Shown one piece after another: positions 43,160 to 51,664 of a stretch of 64,000 bases of DNA. The notes beneath the pieces are model-generated. The model worked only from the letters and a program-made list of their open reading frames with translations. It was not told the DNA's origin and did no database searches. Source of the stretch: Amycolatopsis lexingtonensis (GTDB taxonomy: Bacteria > Actinomycetota > Actinomycetes > Mycobacteriales > Pseudonocardiaceae); assembly GCF_014873755.1 (NCBI RefSeq), contig NZ_JADBEG010000001.1, positions 10,361,001 through 10,425,000 on the forward strand. Reading direction: 5' to 3'. Made by a program: the position numbers and the translations under genes. Each line of letters begins with the position of its first letter. The stretch's first letter is position 1.

Positions 43160-44245
43160 CTAACCAAGATCAACAGGCGCGAGCGCCCGATCGTAGACGG
43201 GGAACCGGAAGTACGTGGTCACGTCGCCGCGGCGGCCCGCTGTGCGGTAGCTCACCAGCTCCAGCACGCGCGTACCGGGCAGCGGTCCCGGTGCCAGTGC
43301 GGCGGTGAGGAGGCGGAAGCGACCGGGGTCGACGCCTTCGCGGTGCAGCAGTTCCGCCGTGCGCTCAACGGCTTCTTCGTCACTGGACGTGAGATCGGGC
43401 AGCCGCAGGTACGTCGTCGCTTCCGCGGCCCGGTCCACCCCGGACCGGAACGCGAGGCAGCTCAGGGCGGCTTCACCGGCGTCGGGCCGGTCGCCGGCCA
43501 GCGTGCGGTACGCGGCCGCCGCGGCGGTGGCGTCGTGGCTCAGCGCCACCGAAGCGACGTCGTTGACCTCGGCGAGACCGGCGCCGTGGTTGCGGTAGTA
43601 GACCTTGACCCTGGCTTCGGCTTCGTCGGCCAGGTCGACCGCGAAGAACTCGATTTCCCTTTCCCCGCCGACGGTTTCGACGCGGCGGCGGGTGTCGTCC
43701 CAGGCCACGCCCATGCCGAGCCGGTCCATTGCCTCCGCGACAGCGGCTTCGCGGTGCGCGTGCGGCCACTCGTAGAGCCCGAAGTAGGTCTTGTGGACGA
43801 TCCTCGACGGCGGGCGCCAGGCGATCGAATGCCACACCGGCGCGGGAGCCGGGCGGCCCGCCCGCGGGGTGAACGTCTCGTGGACGCGGTCCAGCCGGCG
43901 GGTGACGAGCCCGCCGTCCCCCGGCCAGACGACGTCGTGGCCGAGGCTGTCGAACAGAATGCGCAGTTCGGGGTCGCCGCCGGACCAGTTCACCGACATC
44001 TCGGCCGGGAACCCGTCGTCCGCTACATAGGACGGGTGCGCGGGCACGAGCCCGATCCGATCGTGCGCCCAGCGGGGGAGCGCGGCGCGCAGCGCCCTGG
44101 TCGTCCGGACGGACTGTTCCACCGGCACCCCGAGCGCTTCACCGGCGGTAGCCCAGAGCCCGCACAGAAAGTCACCGAAGAGACGGCCCCGTGCTGGATA
44201 GTTTTCCCTTATATATTCAGGAAAGTCCGGCACTCGACTGATCAC
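43160..44245 (-). CDS. Putative aromatic prenyltransferase, ABBA/DMATS type
   Basis: The 361-aa protein has the length and strand pattern of bacterial indole/aromatic prenyltransferases: PAEMSVNWSGGDPELRILFD (substrate-side Glu and diphosphate-side Arg strand), SRIVHKTYFGLYEW, EARVKVYYRNH, EATTYLRLPDL and DVTTYFRFPVYD. These K/R-x-Y strands line the PT barrel that binds dimethylallyl diphosphate. The match is by pattern, not by search, so the call is moderate. TAGCAT lies 6 bases before the GTG at 44245. The next genes (diiron protein, nucleotidyltransferase) form one operon with it. Confidence 0.6.
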   Translation of the reverse strand: MISRVPDFPEYIRENYPARGRLFGDFLCGLWATAGEALGVPVEQSVRTTRALRAALPRWAHDRIGLVPAHPSYVADDGFPAEMSVNWSGGDPELRILFDSLGHDVVWPGDGGLVTRRLDRVHETFTPRAGRPAPAPVWHSIAWRPPSRIVHKTYFGLYEWPHAHREAAVAEAMDRLGMGVAWDDTRRRVETVGGEREIEFFAVDLADEAEARVKVYYRNHGAGLAEVNDVASVALSHDATAAAAAYRTLAGDRPDAGEAALSCLAFRSGVDRAAEATTYLRLPDLTSSDEEAVERTAELLHREGVDPGRFRLLTAALAPGPLPGTRVLELVSYRTAGRRGDVTTYFRFPVYDRALAPVDLG

Positions 44246-44407
44246 GAACGGATGCTATCAGTTGGATGCTTGCTCAACTAAAAAGCTGCACCCGGGTGGT
44301 GCAACCAATTGCGCCATGTGGGTACGCCGGTGTCCGCCGCGGACACGGAGGGACACATCGGACACCGGCGAGTCCGCACTGGACACCGAACGGACAACGC
44401 GCAGGTC

Positions 44408-44998
44408 TCAGACCCGCGCGGGCACAACGGTCATCGCGTGCTTCACCAACCGGATCAACGCGAGCTTGCTGGAATCCCTGTCACGCGCATCACACATGAC
44501 GATCGGCACGCGGTCCGGGACCACGAGGGCCTCGCGGACCTCGTCGGCGGTGTAGCGCGGCGCGTTGTCGAAGCAGTTCACCGCGACGACGAACGGGATC
44601 TTCCGGCGCTCGAAGAAGTCGATGGCGGCGAAGCTGGTCTCCAGCCGCCGGGTGTCGACCAGCACGACCGTCCCGATCGCCCCGCGCGCCAGGTCGTCCC
44701 ACATGAACCAGAAGCGCGCCTGCCCCGGCGTCCCGAACAGGTACAGCACGTGCCGCGGCGAGATCGTGATCCGGCCGAAGTCGAGCGCGACCGTCGTGGT
44801 GGTCTTGCGTTCCACACCGGACAGGTCGTCGATCCCGGCGCTCGCCTCGGTGAGCACCTCTTCGGTCGTCAGCGGCGGGATCTCGCTGACCGAACCGACC
44901 ATCGTGGTCTTCCCGGCGCCGAACCCGCCGGCGACGATGATCTTGACCGGCGTCGGGACCAGGTCGGCCCCGGTGCCGTCAGTACTTGATGAGGCCAT
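44408..44998 (-). CDS. cvnD: Conservon GTP-binding protein CvnD
   Basis: This 196-aa Ras-like GTPase of the actinobacterial conservon has the P-loop GGFGAGKTT, a threonine-rich switch region (VERKTTTTVALDFGRI), FGTPGQARFWFMW (DxxG-like position altered to GTPGQ), and VAVNCFDNAP (base-recognition segment, NCFD in place of NKxD). It is the output of the membrane signalling complex formed with CvnA-C and lies last in the operon. Its start overlaps the cvnC stop by 20 bases. Conservons influence differentiation and antibiotic production in Streptomyces. Confidence 0.92.
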   Translation of the reverse strand: MASSSTDGTGADLVPTPVKIIVAGGFGAGKTTMVGSVSEIPPLTTEEVLTEASAGIDDLSGVERKTTTTVALDFGRITISPRHVLYLFGTPGQARFWFMWDDLARGAIGTVVLVDTRRLETSFAAIDFFERRKIPFVVAVNCFDNAPRYTADEVREALVVPDRVPIVMCDARDRDSSKLALIRLVKHAMTVVPARV

Positions 44999-45350
44999 CG
45001 AGAACCGCCTGGAGTGTTTCGAGGTCCGGCGACTGCGCCGGGTGGTGGGTGGGGGAGCGCGTGATCACGAGACCGCGTTCGATCAGGTCGCCGACGAGCA
45101 CGCGCACGACCCCCAGCGGGATCTTCACGTACACCGCGATCTCGGCGACCGAAACCGGGTGGCGGCACAGCTGCACGATCGCCACGTGCTCCGGGCCCAG
45201 CCCGACCGGCTCCTGCTCCGAGCGCAGCGTCATCACCTGCGTCGACAGGTCCAGCCGCGCGGAGTCGGCCGGCGTCCGGCCGCTCGTGATCGTGTACGGC
45301 CGGACCAGCGGCCCGGCGGCCTCGTCGTACCAGCCGTCGTCCGAGCTCAC
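44979..45350 (-). CDS. cvnC: Conservon DUF742 protein CvnC
   Basis: This 123-aa DUF742 protein contains AAGPLVRPYTITSGRTPADSARLDLSTQVMT and VAIVQLCRHPVSVAEIAVYVKIPLGVVRVLVGDLIERGLV, a winged-helix-like segment, ending ETLQAVLDGLIKY. In conservons it links the roadblock protein to the GTPase; the biochemical role is not settled. The GTG at 45350 overlaps the cvnB stop by 4 bases, so all soluble members are coupled. Confidence 0.92.
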   Translation of the reverse strand: MSSDDGWYDEAAGPLVRPYTITSGRTPADSARLDLSTQVMTLRSEQEPVGLGPEHVAIVQLCRHPVSVAEIAVYVKIPLGVVRVLVGDLIERGLVITRSPTHHPAQSPDLETLQAVLDGLIKY

Positions 45351-45772
45351 GTGGCCTCCCGCAGGACGTGCGCCGCTTCGCGCGGCGCGGACGCCATGTA
45401 GTCGCCGACCCGTTTCACCAGGCGGCTCATCTCGTACGCGATCATCTCGACGTCGACGTTGTCCGCGGCCAGCACGGCGAGGCAGGCACCCTGGCCCGCC
45501 GCCGAGACGAACAGGTAGCCGCGCTCCATCTCGATCATGTTCTGCAGCACCGGGCCGCGGTTGAACTGCTTGCTCACCCCCTTGGCGAGGCTCTGCAAGC
45601 TGGAGGCGATGGCCGAGAGCTGGTCCGAGTCGTCCTTGCTCATGCCCGCCGACTTGCCGATGAGCAGCCCGTCGGCGGACAGCACGATCGCGTTCTGCGC
45701 GCCGACCACGCGGCTCACCACGTCGTCGAGCAGCCAGTTGAGATCGGGTTTGGGGTTCCCGTACTCGTTCAT
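45347..45772 (-). CDS. cvnB: Conservon roadblock/LC7 protein CvnB
   Basis: This 141-aa roadblock/LC7 domain protein contains LNWLLDDVVSRVVGAQNAIVLSADGLLIGKSAGM, LSAIASSLQSLAKGVSKQF and GYLFVSAAGQGACLAVLAADNVDVEMIAYEM. It is a regulator of small GTPases and should act on CvnD. It lies between the sensor kinase-like cvnA (53 bases upstream) and cvnC (4-base overlap). The length and motifs are normal for the family. Confidence 0.92.
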   Translation of the reverse strand: MNEYGNPKPDLNWLLDDVVSRVVGAQNAIVLSADGLLIGKSAGMSKDDSDQLSAIASSLQSLAKGVSKQFNRGPVLQNMIEMERGYLFVSAAGQGACLAVLAADNVDVEMIAYEMSRLVKRVGDYMASAPREAAHVLREAT

Positions 45773-45825
45773 TCGACGTCAGACCCTGACTTTCCTGTGT
45801 GGACTTTCCGTTGTGTGGTCGGGAA

Positions 45826-48240
45826 CTACGCTTCGTCCGGCCCGCGGCCGCGGCGAGTGCCCTTGTGGAACGCCGCCAGCGTGCGCGCGGTGCCTTCGCC
45901 GGGCGCCACGACGTCGTCGTCGCTGTCGTCCGGTTCGGCCTCGAGCTGGGCGACGAGGTTCTGCTGGGGCTCACGCCGGGGCAGCCGGGGCCGGTCGTCG
46001 GCCGGGCGCGGCGCGGCGGCGGCGGTCTCAGCGGCGGGCGCCGGCTGCGGCTCCGGCTCCGGCACCGCGGCCGGCACCGAGGGCAGGGCTTCGGGCGGGG
46101 TGAGCGCCCGCGCCGGGTACGGCCTCGGCTTGGTCTCTCGCTTCATCGGGATCTGGCCGGTGAACGAGCTGGGTGAGTCCATGGAACCGAGCGAGCTTTC
46201 TGCGGCCCGCCCGGCGGGGGCGCCCACCGGGGCGAGGACCGCGGTCGTTTCCGCCGGGGAGCTGCCGGGCTCGCCGGTCCCGGCGGTGTCCTCACCCGCC
46301 AGGTGCTGGCCCGGGATGAGCACGGTGGCGCGGAGGCCGCCGTAGCGGGACGGGTCGAAGGTGACGGTGATGCCGAGCCGGGCCGCCAGCCGCGCGACCA
46401 CGAACAGGCCCAGGCTGGAGTCGGCCCGCAGCGCCATCGCGTCGAACTCGGGCGCCTCCGCCATCATCGAGTTCGCCCACTCGCGGACGCCGTCCTTCAT
46501 CCCGAGGCCCTGGTCCGACACGTCGACGACGACGCCGCGCGCGACCATGCGGCTGGTCACCTCGACCGGCGAGCCGGGCGGCGAGAACGACGTCGCGTTG
46601 TCGACCAGCTCGGCGATCAGGTGGATGGTGTCGGCCACCGCGGCGCCGACGATGGCGACGTCGGCGACCTGCTCCACCTGGACCCGCGCGTACTGCTCGG
46701 TCTCCGAGACGGCCGCGCGCAGGACCTCCATCAGCGCGACCGGCTTGCGCCAGCGGCGGCCGGGCTGCTTGCCGCCCAGGATGATCAGGTTCTCGGTGGT
46801 CCGGCGGGCGCGGGCGGCGAGGTGGTCGAGCTGGAACAGCGACGCCAGCTGCGTCGAGTCGTCTTCCCGCGCTTCCATCTCGTCGAGGATCTGCAGCTGC
46901 TGGTGCACCAGGACCTGGTTCCGGTGCGCGATGCCGAGGAACACGTTGTGCACGCCGCTGCGGGCCTTCGCCTCGCTCGCCGCGGCGTTGACGGCGGTCA
47001 GCTGGGCGGTGTTGAACGCCTCCGCCACCTGCCCGATCTCGTCGCGGCCGTGGTCGAGCTGCGGCAGCTCTTCTTTGAGGTCGACGGACTCGCCGTTCTT
47101 CAGCCGCTCCACGATGTTCGGCAGCCGGTTGCGGGCGAGGTCGAGCGAGTCGTTGCGCAGCCGCGCGAGGCGCGTCATCAGCGCGCGGTCGACGAGCGAG
47201 CGCGACACCCGCACGGCGACGATGATCGCCGCCAGCGACGCGAGCAGGGCCAGGATGCTGCCGATGATGACGTTGCGCAGCTGGGCGTCACCGGAGTCGA
47301 TCGCGGCCGCGGAAACCTTGTCCGCCTGGGTGATGGCCAGGTCGTTGAGGCCCTGGGCGACCTGGGTGGTCGCGTTCAGCCAGTCCGTTTCGGACACCGG
47401 CACCGTGTTCTGCTCGCTGGGCGACCACGGTCCGTGCTTGACGATCGCCTGCTCGGCGGTGGCCAGCTGCTGCCAGGCGGTGCTCTTGGCCAGCGCCCGG
47501 TACCGGTCGCGGACGGTGTCGTCGAGGAACGGCTCGATCTGCGCCAGCCGCGCGCGGTAGGTCCCGGACAGCTGCGCGAACTGGACGAAGTCGTCGGGGG
47601 CGAAGGTGCCGGCCGAGAAGGCCGTCGACACGAGCGACGTCTCGCGCGACATCGCGTCACCGGCGCGGAAGACCGAGGTCGCGGTGATGCCGCCGGTCGC
47701 GGCTTCGGCGTCCGGCACGATGCGGGCCTGGGTGTCGAACAGGTTCGACGCCGTGTCCATCACGCCGTTGTAGTAGTTGTTGACCTGCGCGCGGTCGATG
47801 CTGCGGAAGCTGATCTGCGAGCGCAGCACGGGCAGCTGGTCGAACTGGGACTTCAGCGCGTTGACCTTGGACGCGATCTCGTCCGGCGCGGTGGAGATCG
47901 TCGCGGCGAACGCGTTCTGCAGGGTGCCGAGCTTCTCGTCGGTGACCTTCTGCTGCGCCTGCAGCCGGCCGGGGCCCAGCGCGGGGTCGTCGAGGTACTG
48001 CAGCGCGCTCTGGCGTTCCTTCTGGAACTCGGCCAGCGCGGTGGCCGCGGGGATGGACACCTCACGGACCGAAGCGGCGACCAGCCGGACGTAAACGCCG
48101 TTGAAGAGGAAGTACGAAGAGACCGCGATCCACAGCACCAGCAGTGTGACGCTGGGAATGAGAACGGTCCTGGTCAGCCTTTTGCGGATCGACTTGTCGT
48201 ACGGCTTGTCCGACTCGTCGTTGGCGTCTTTGTTCAGCAC
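45826..48240 (-). CDS. cvnA: Conservon sensor histidine kinase-like protein CvnA
   Basis: The 804-aa membrane sensor has TM1 at about residues 28-48, an extracytoplasmic nitrate/nitrite-sensing (NIT)-like helical domain to about 310, and TM2 followed by a HAMP region. A HATPase domain follows (AELVDNATSFSPPGSPVEVTSR, VDVSDQGLGM, GLFVVARLAARLGI), and the last 150 residues are Pro/Glu-rich and disordered. No typical phospho-acceptor His box is evident, as in other conservon kinases. It heads the cvnABCD operon. GTG 48240 is the likely start; the ribosome-binding site is distant. Confidence 0.9.
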   Translation of the reverse strand: MLNKDANDESDKPYDKSIRKRLTRTVLIPSVTLLVLWIAVSSYFLFNGVYVRLVAASVREVSIPAATALAEFQKERQSALQYLDDPALGPGRLQAQQKVTDEKLGTLQNAFAATISTAPDEIASKVNALKSQFDQLPVLRSQISFRSIDRAQVNNYYNGVMDTASNLFDTQARIVPDAEAATGGITATSVFRAGDAMSRETSLVSTAFSAGTFAPDDFVQFAQLSGTYRARLAQIEPFLDDTVRDRYRALAKSTAWQQLATAEQAIVKHGPWSPSEQNTVPVSETDWLNATTQVAQGLNDLAITQADKVSAAAIDSGDAQLRNVIIGSILALLASLAAIIVAVRVSRSLVDRALMTRLARLRNDSLDLARNRLPNIVERLKNGESVDLKEELPQLDHGRDEIGQVAEAFNTAQLTAVNAAASEAKARSGVHNVFLGIAHRNQVLVHQQLQILDEMEAREDDSTQLASLFQLDHLAARARRTTENLIILGGKQPGRRWRKPVALMEVLRAAVSETEQYARVQVEQVADVAIVGAAVADTIHLIAELVDNATSFSPPGSPVEVTSRMVARGVVVDVSDQGLGMKDGVREWANSMMAEAPEFDAMALRADSSLGLFVVARLAARLGITVTFDPSRYGGLRATVLIPGQHLAGEDTAGTGEPGSSPAETTAVLAPVGAPAGRAAESSLGSMDSPSSFTGQIPMKRETKPRPYPARALTPPEALPSVPAAVPEPEPQPAPAAETAAAAPRPADDRPRLPRREPQQNLVAQLEAEPDDSDDDVVAPGEGTARTLAAFHKGTRRGRGPDEA

Positions 48241-48914
48241 GGCGGTTCACGAACTCCTGAGTGACGGTCGGCGAGGAAAGGGGACCCGGACGAGGAAGCG
48301 GACACGACGATGGGACACAGGGGCCGCCGTCACCCGTCTTCGCCTCACCCTCCGTGTTGCCGCGGAATCGATCAGGGTCCGTTTTTTACCACGAACCAGG
48401 GAAGCTCGGTGGTGCTGACCCGGCTGGCGGACGGTTGTCCGGCGGGGCGCGAACGGTGTTTACCGAGTGCGTCGGCGCGGTTACCCGCGTTTCCTCTGGT
48501 AACGGCTTCGCGGCGGTATTCGCCGTCTTGCACACTGGGCCGAACGGGTGAATGTGGATTCGGCCGATCCGGCGGACGGGTTGTTCGTGTTGCCGGAAAG
48601 AAGGGGCAGCGGTATTGCCTCCGCGCACCCCGGTGCGGCCGCGGTCCGGGCTTGATGATCTTGGCCACAGGAGGCCGTCACGGCGTGTCGCGAGCGCCGG
48701 GTCAGGGGTCGCCGGGTTCCGCGCGGAGTTCGGGAAGCGGCCGCCAGGGTCCCGCCGCCGGCCACCCGCACGGTCGCCGTGCCCCACTGGTCCAGCCGGG
48801 TCCTTGCGGCGTCAAGTCCGCGTCGTGGCCCGCCAGCTTGCTTGACAAACAAGCCGCTCTTGTCAAACCAGCTTTACATCACCTATGGTTTCGTAAATCA
48901 CTCGAGGAGGCGTG
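48241..48914. other. Long gap with the alkB promoter only
   Basis: These 674 bases lie between the leftward conservon and the rightward alkB operon. Open frames are present but none has protein-like features. The right end contains the alkB operator/promoter (48842-48889). The cvnA promoter must lie at the left end, but I could not pick a convincing -10/-35 pair. Confidence 0.6.
48842..48889 (+). promoter_or_regulatory. Promoter and operator of the alkB operon
   Basis: TTGACAA (48842-48848) and TTGTCAA (48860-48866) form an inverted repeat with an 11-base spacer. The right arm contains a -35 element, TTGTCA (48860-48865), 18 bases before TATGGT (48884-48889). AGGAGG follows at 48905-48910. 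The TetR gene at the end of the operon is the likely binder. Confidence 0.65.
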
Positions 48915-50318
48915 ATGAGCGAAGTGACCGGAACCGTCCCCGCCGGGTCGACCGAACTGTGGCGTGACCGCAAGCGGTACCTGTGGCTGATCGGCCTCGT
49001 CGTGCCGTCCCTGGCGTTCCTCGCCATCGGGCTGCACGCGGCCACCGGCTGGGGCGGCTGGTTCTGGATCGGCCCGGTCGTGATCCTGGTGATCGTGCCG
49101 CTGATCGACCTGGCCGCCGGGCTGGACCGGAGCAACCCGCCCGACGACGTCATCGAGCGGCTGGAGAACGACCGGTACTACCGCTGGATCACCTTCGCCT
49201 TCCTGCCCGTCCAGTACCTCGGCTTCGCCGCCGCGTTCTGGCTCATCGCCCGCGGGGACCTCACCGTCGCGGACAAGATCGGCCTGGCCGTCTCCATCGG
49301 CTGCATCGGCGGGATCGGCATCAACACCGCGCACGAGCTGGGGCACAAGAAGGAGAGCCACGAGCGCTGGCTGTCGAAGATCGCGCTGGCGCAAAGCTTC
49401 TACGGGCACTTCTACATCGAGCACAACCGCGGCCACCACGTCCGCGTGGCGACGCCGGAGGACCCGGCGAGCAGCCGCCTCGGCGAGAGCTTCTACCGCT
49501 TCTGGCCGCGCACGGTCTTCGGTTCGCTGAAGTCGGCGTGGCGCCTGGAGCGCAAGCGCTACGCCCGCCGGGACAAGCACCCGTTCCGCCTCGGCAACGA
49601 CGTCCTCAACGCGTGGCTGATGTCCGCGGTGCTGTGGGCGGCGATGATCGCGTGGCTGGGCGTGGAAATCCTGCCGTACCTGGTGATACAGGCCGTCATC
49701 GGCTTTTCACTGCTGGAGGTCGTCAACTACATGGAGCACTACGGGATGCTGCGGCAGCGGGTCGGCACGGCCGGGAAGCGGCGCTACGAGCGCGTGGATC
49801 CCAGTCACAGCTGGAACTCCAACAACATCGCCACCAACGTCCTGCTCTACCACCTGCAGCGGCACAGCGACCACCACGCGAACCCGACGCGGCGCTACCA
49901 GACCCTGCGCGACTTCGCGGAATCGCCGGTGCTGCCCACCGGGTACGCCGGGATGATCGTGCTGGCGCTCGTGCCGCCGGTGTGGCGGCGGGTGATGGAC
50001 CCGCGGGTGCTCGCCCACTTCGACGGCGACGTCTCCCGCGCCAACATCCAGCCGTCGAAGCGCGAGAAGATCCTTGCCCGGTACGGAACCCGCGTCACGG
50101 CGGCCGGTCCCGCACCGGCGGCGGACACCTACGGCGACGCGACCGAGGGCGGGATGTGCCCGGGCTGCGGGTACGTCTACGACGAGAAGCTCGGCGACCC
50201 GCGTGAGGGCTTCCCGGCCGGCACGCCGTGGTCGGCGATCCCGGACTCCTGGTGCTGCCCCGACTGCGGCGTCCGCGAGAAGGTCGACTTCGTCGCGCCG
50301 GGCCGGGTGGGTGCGTGA
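48915..50318 (+). CDS. alkB: Alkane 1-monooxygenase with fused C-terminal rubredoxin
   Basis: This 467-aa integral membrane diiron hydroxylase oxidises the terminal carbon of alkanes. The histidine clusters are HELGHKKESHERW, EHNRGHHVRVATPEDPA and LQRHSDHHANPTRRYQ, with helices between. After a linker at about 395 a rubredoxin domain follows, with the two iron-ligating CxxC knuckles in MCPGCGYVYD and WCCPDCGVREK. Such AlkB-rubredoxin fusions are known in actinobacteria and supply electrons directly. The ATG at 48915 follows AGGAGG. The ferredoxin and reductase genes overlap downstream. Confidence 0.95.
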   Translation: MSEVTGTVPAGSTELWRDRKRYLWLIGLVVPSLAFLAIGLHAATGWGGWFWIGPVVILVIVPLIDLAAGLDRSNPPDDVIERLENDRYYRWITFAFLPVQYLGFAAAFWLIARGDLTVADKIGLAVSIGCIGGIGINTAHELGHKKESHERWLSKIALAQSFYGHFYIEHNRGHHVRVATPEDPASSRLGESFYRFWPRTVFGSLKSAWRLERKRYARRDKHPFRLGNDVLNAWLMSAVLWAAMIAWLGVEILPYLVIQAVIGFSLLEVVNYMEHYGMLRQRVGTAGKRRYERVDPSHSWNSNNIATNVLLYHLQRHSDHHANPTRRYQTLRDFAESPVLPTGYAGMIVLALVPPVWRRVMDPRVLAHFDGDVSRANIQPSKREKILARYGTRVTAAGPAPAADTYGDATEGGMCPGCGYVYDEKLGDPREGFPAGTPWSAIPDSWCCPDCGVREKVDFVAPGRVGA

Positions 50319-50506
50319 TGCGGATCGAAGCGGATCGTGGCAAGTGCGACGGCCTCGGCATGTGCGAAGCGATGGCGCCCGACTTCTTCGAGGTCGGCGA
50401 GGACGGCACCGTCGTCGTGCTCGACGAACGGCCCGGCGAGGAGCACCGGCAGGACCTCGCCGCCGCCGTGGACGCCTGCCCCGTGTCGGCGTTGAGGCTG
50501 ACATGA
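50318..50506 (+). CDS. 3Fe-4S ferredoxin
   Basis: This 62-aa ferredoxin has the CDGLGMC (C-x5-C) and ACPVSAL motifs of single-cluster [3Fe-4S] ferredoxins that normally serve cytochrome P450 enzymes. Its ATG overlaps the alkB stop by one base, and its own stop overlaps the reductase start, so all three are co-translated. Because AlkB already carries a rubredoxin domain, a P450-type ferredoxin in this operon is unexpected. It may relay electrons from the reductase or serve a P450 elsewhere. Confidence 0.9.
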   Translation: MRIEADRGKCDGLGMCEAMAPDFFEVGEDGTVVVLDERPGEEHRQDLAAAVDACPVSALRLT

Positions 50507-51654
50507 CGCTCGTCGTCGTGGGCGCGTCGCTCGCCGGGCTGCGGGCCGTGGAAGCCGCCCGCCGCACCGGGTACCGCGGCCGGATCGTGCTGATCGGGGC
50601 CGAGGAGCACCTGCCCTACGACCGGCCGCCGCTGTCCAAGGCGTTCCTCGCCGACGGCGGTCCGCGGACGGTCGAGCCGTTCCACACCGAGGAGGTGCTG
50701 CGCGAAGTCCTCGGCGTCGAACTGCTGCTGGGCGCGCCGGCCGACGGGCTCGACATCGGTTCGCGCGAAGTGACCGTCGCGGGCACGGCCGTGCGCTACG
50801 ACGCGCTGGTGATCGCCACCGGCGCGACCGCCCGGACCCTGCCCGGCGCCCGCGCGCTGCGCACCGCCGAAGACGCGGTCGCCGTGCGCGACGCGCTCGA
50901 CCGGGGTGCGCGGACCGTCGTGATCGGCGCCGGGTTCATCGGCTCGGAGGTCGCGTCCGCGGCCCGCGCCCGCGGCCTGCCGGTGACGATCGTGGAAGCC
51001 GCCGTCGTCCCGCTCGCCCGCGCGGTCGGGGAGACCGCCGGGGCGGCGCTGGCCGGGCTGCACCACGAAGCCGGCACCGAGCTGCGGCTCGGCACCGAGG
51101 TCACCGGCGTCACCGCCGACGGCGTGCACCTGGCCGGGGGCGAAGTCCTGCCCGCGGACCTCGTGGTCGCCGGCATCGGCGCCGTCCCGGCCACCGGCTG
51201 GCTCGAAGGCAGCGGGCTGGTCCTGCACGAACGGGACCGCGGCGTGGTCTGCGACGCGACGCTGTCCTCCGGGGCGCCGGGCGTCTACGCGGCGGGCGAC
51301 GTCGCGCACGTGGCGAGCTCGCTGTTCGGCGGCCTCCTGCGGCTCGAGCACTGGACGAACGCGGCCGAGCAGGGTGCGGCCGCCGCTCGCCACGCGCTCG
51401 ACCCGGCGGCCGCGCGCCCGCTGGAAACCGTGCCGTACTTCTGGTCCGACTGGTACGGCCACCGGATCCAGTTCGTCGGCACACCGGACGCCGACGAAGT
51501 CGTCACCGCTGGCGACACCACGCTCTACCGCCGCGGCGACCGGCTCGTCGGCGCGCTCACCGTCGACCGCCCGCGCGAGATCATGAAGCACCGCAGGCGG
51601 ATCGCCGACCGAGCGCACTGGGCGGATGCGCTGGCCTTCGCGGGGACCACCTAG
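50503..51654 (+). CDS. FAD-dependent ferredoxin/rubredoxin reductase
   Basis: This 383-aa flavoprotein has two Rossmann motifs, VVVGASLAGLRAVEAAR (FAD) and TVVIGAGFIGSEVASAAR (NAD(P)H), the YDRPPLSK motif, ATGATARTLPG, and the FAD-binding GVYAAGDVAHV. The C-terminal reductase domain holds EHWTNAAEQG and VPYFWSDWYG. It takes electrons from NAD(P)H to the adjacent ferredoxin or to the rubredoxin domain of AlkB. The ATGA overlap with the ferredoxin gene shows coupling. The length fits BphA4/RubB-type reductases. Confidence 0.92.
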   Translation: MTLVVVGASLAGLRAVEAARRTGYRGRIVLIGAEEHLPYDRPPLSKAFLADGGPRTVEPFHTEEVLREVLGVELLLGAPADGLDIGSREVTVAGTAVRYDALVIATGATARTLPGARALRTAEDAVAVRDALDRGARTVVIGAGFIGSEVASAARARGLPVTIVEAAVVPLARAVGETAGAALAGLHHEAGTELRLGTEVTGVTADGVHLAGGEVLPADLVVAGIGAVPATGWLEGSGLVLHERDRGVVCDATLSSGAPGVYAAGDVAHVASSLFGGLLRLEHWTNAAEQGAAAARHALDPAAARPLETVPYFWSDWYGHRIQFVGTPDADEVVTAGDTTLYRRGDRLVGALTVDRPREIMKHRRRIADRAHWADALAFAGTT

Positions 51655-51657
51655 GAT
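51652..51657 (+). promoter_or_regulatory. Leaderless -10 box of the TetR gene
   Basis: TAGGAT contains the stop codon of the reductase gene and ends 7 bases before the ATG at 51665. It could give the regulator its own transcript within the alkB operon. Confidence 0.5.
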
Positions 51658-51664
51658 GACGGTC

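Noticed and set aside
48241..48841. Small genes in the gap between cvnA and alkB
   Set aside because: Several open frames exist on both strands, but none has a ribosome-binding site with protein-like composition or a recognisable motif.
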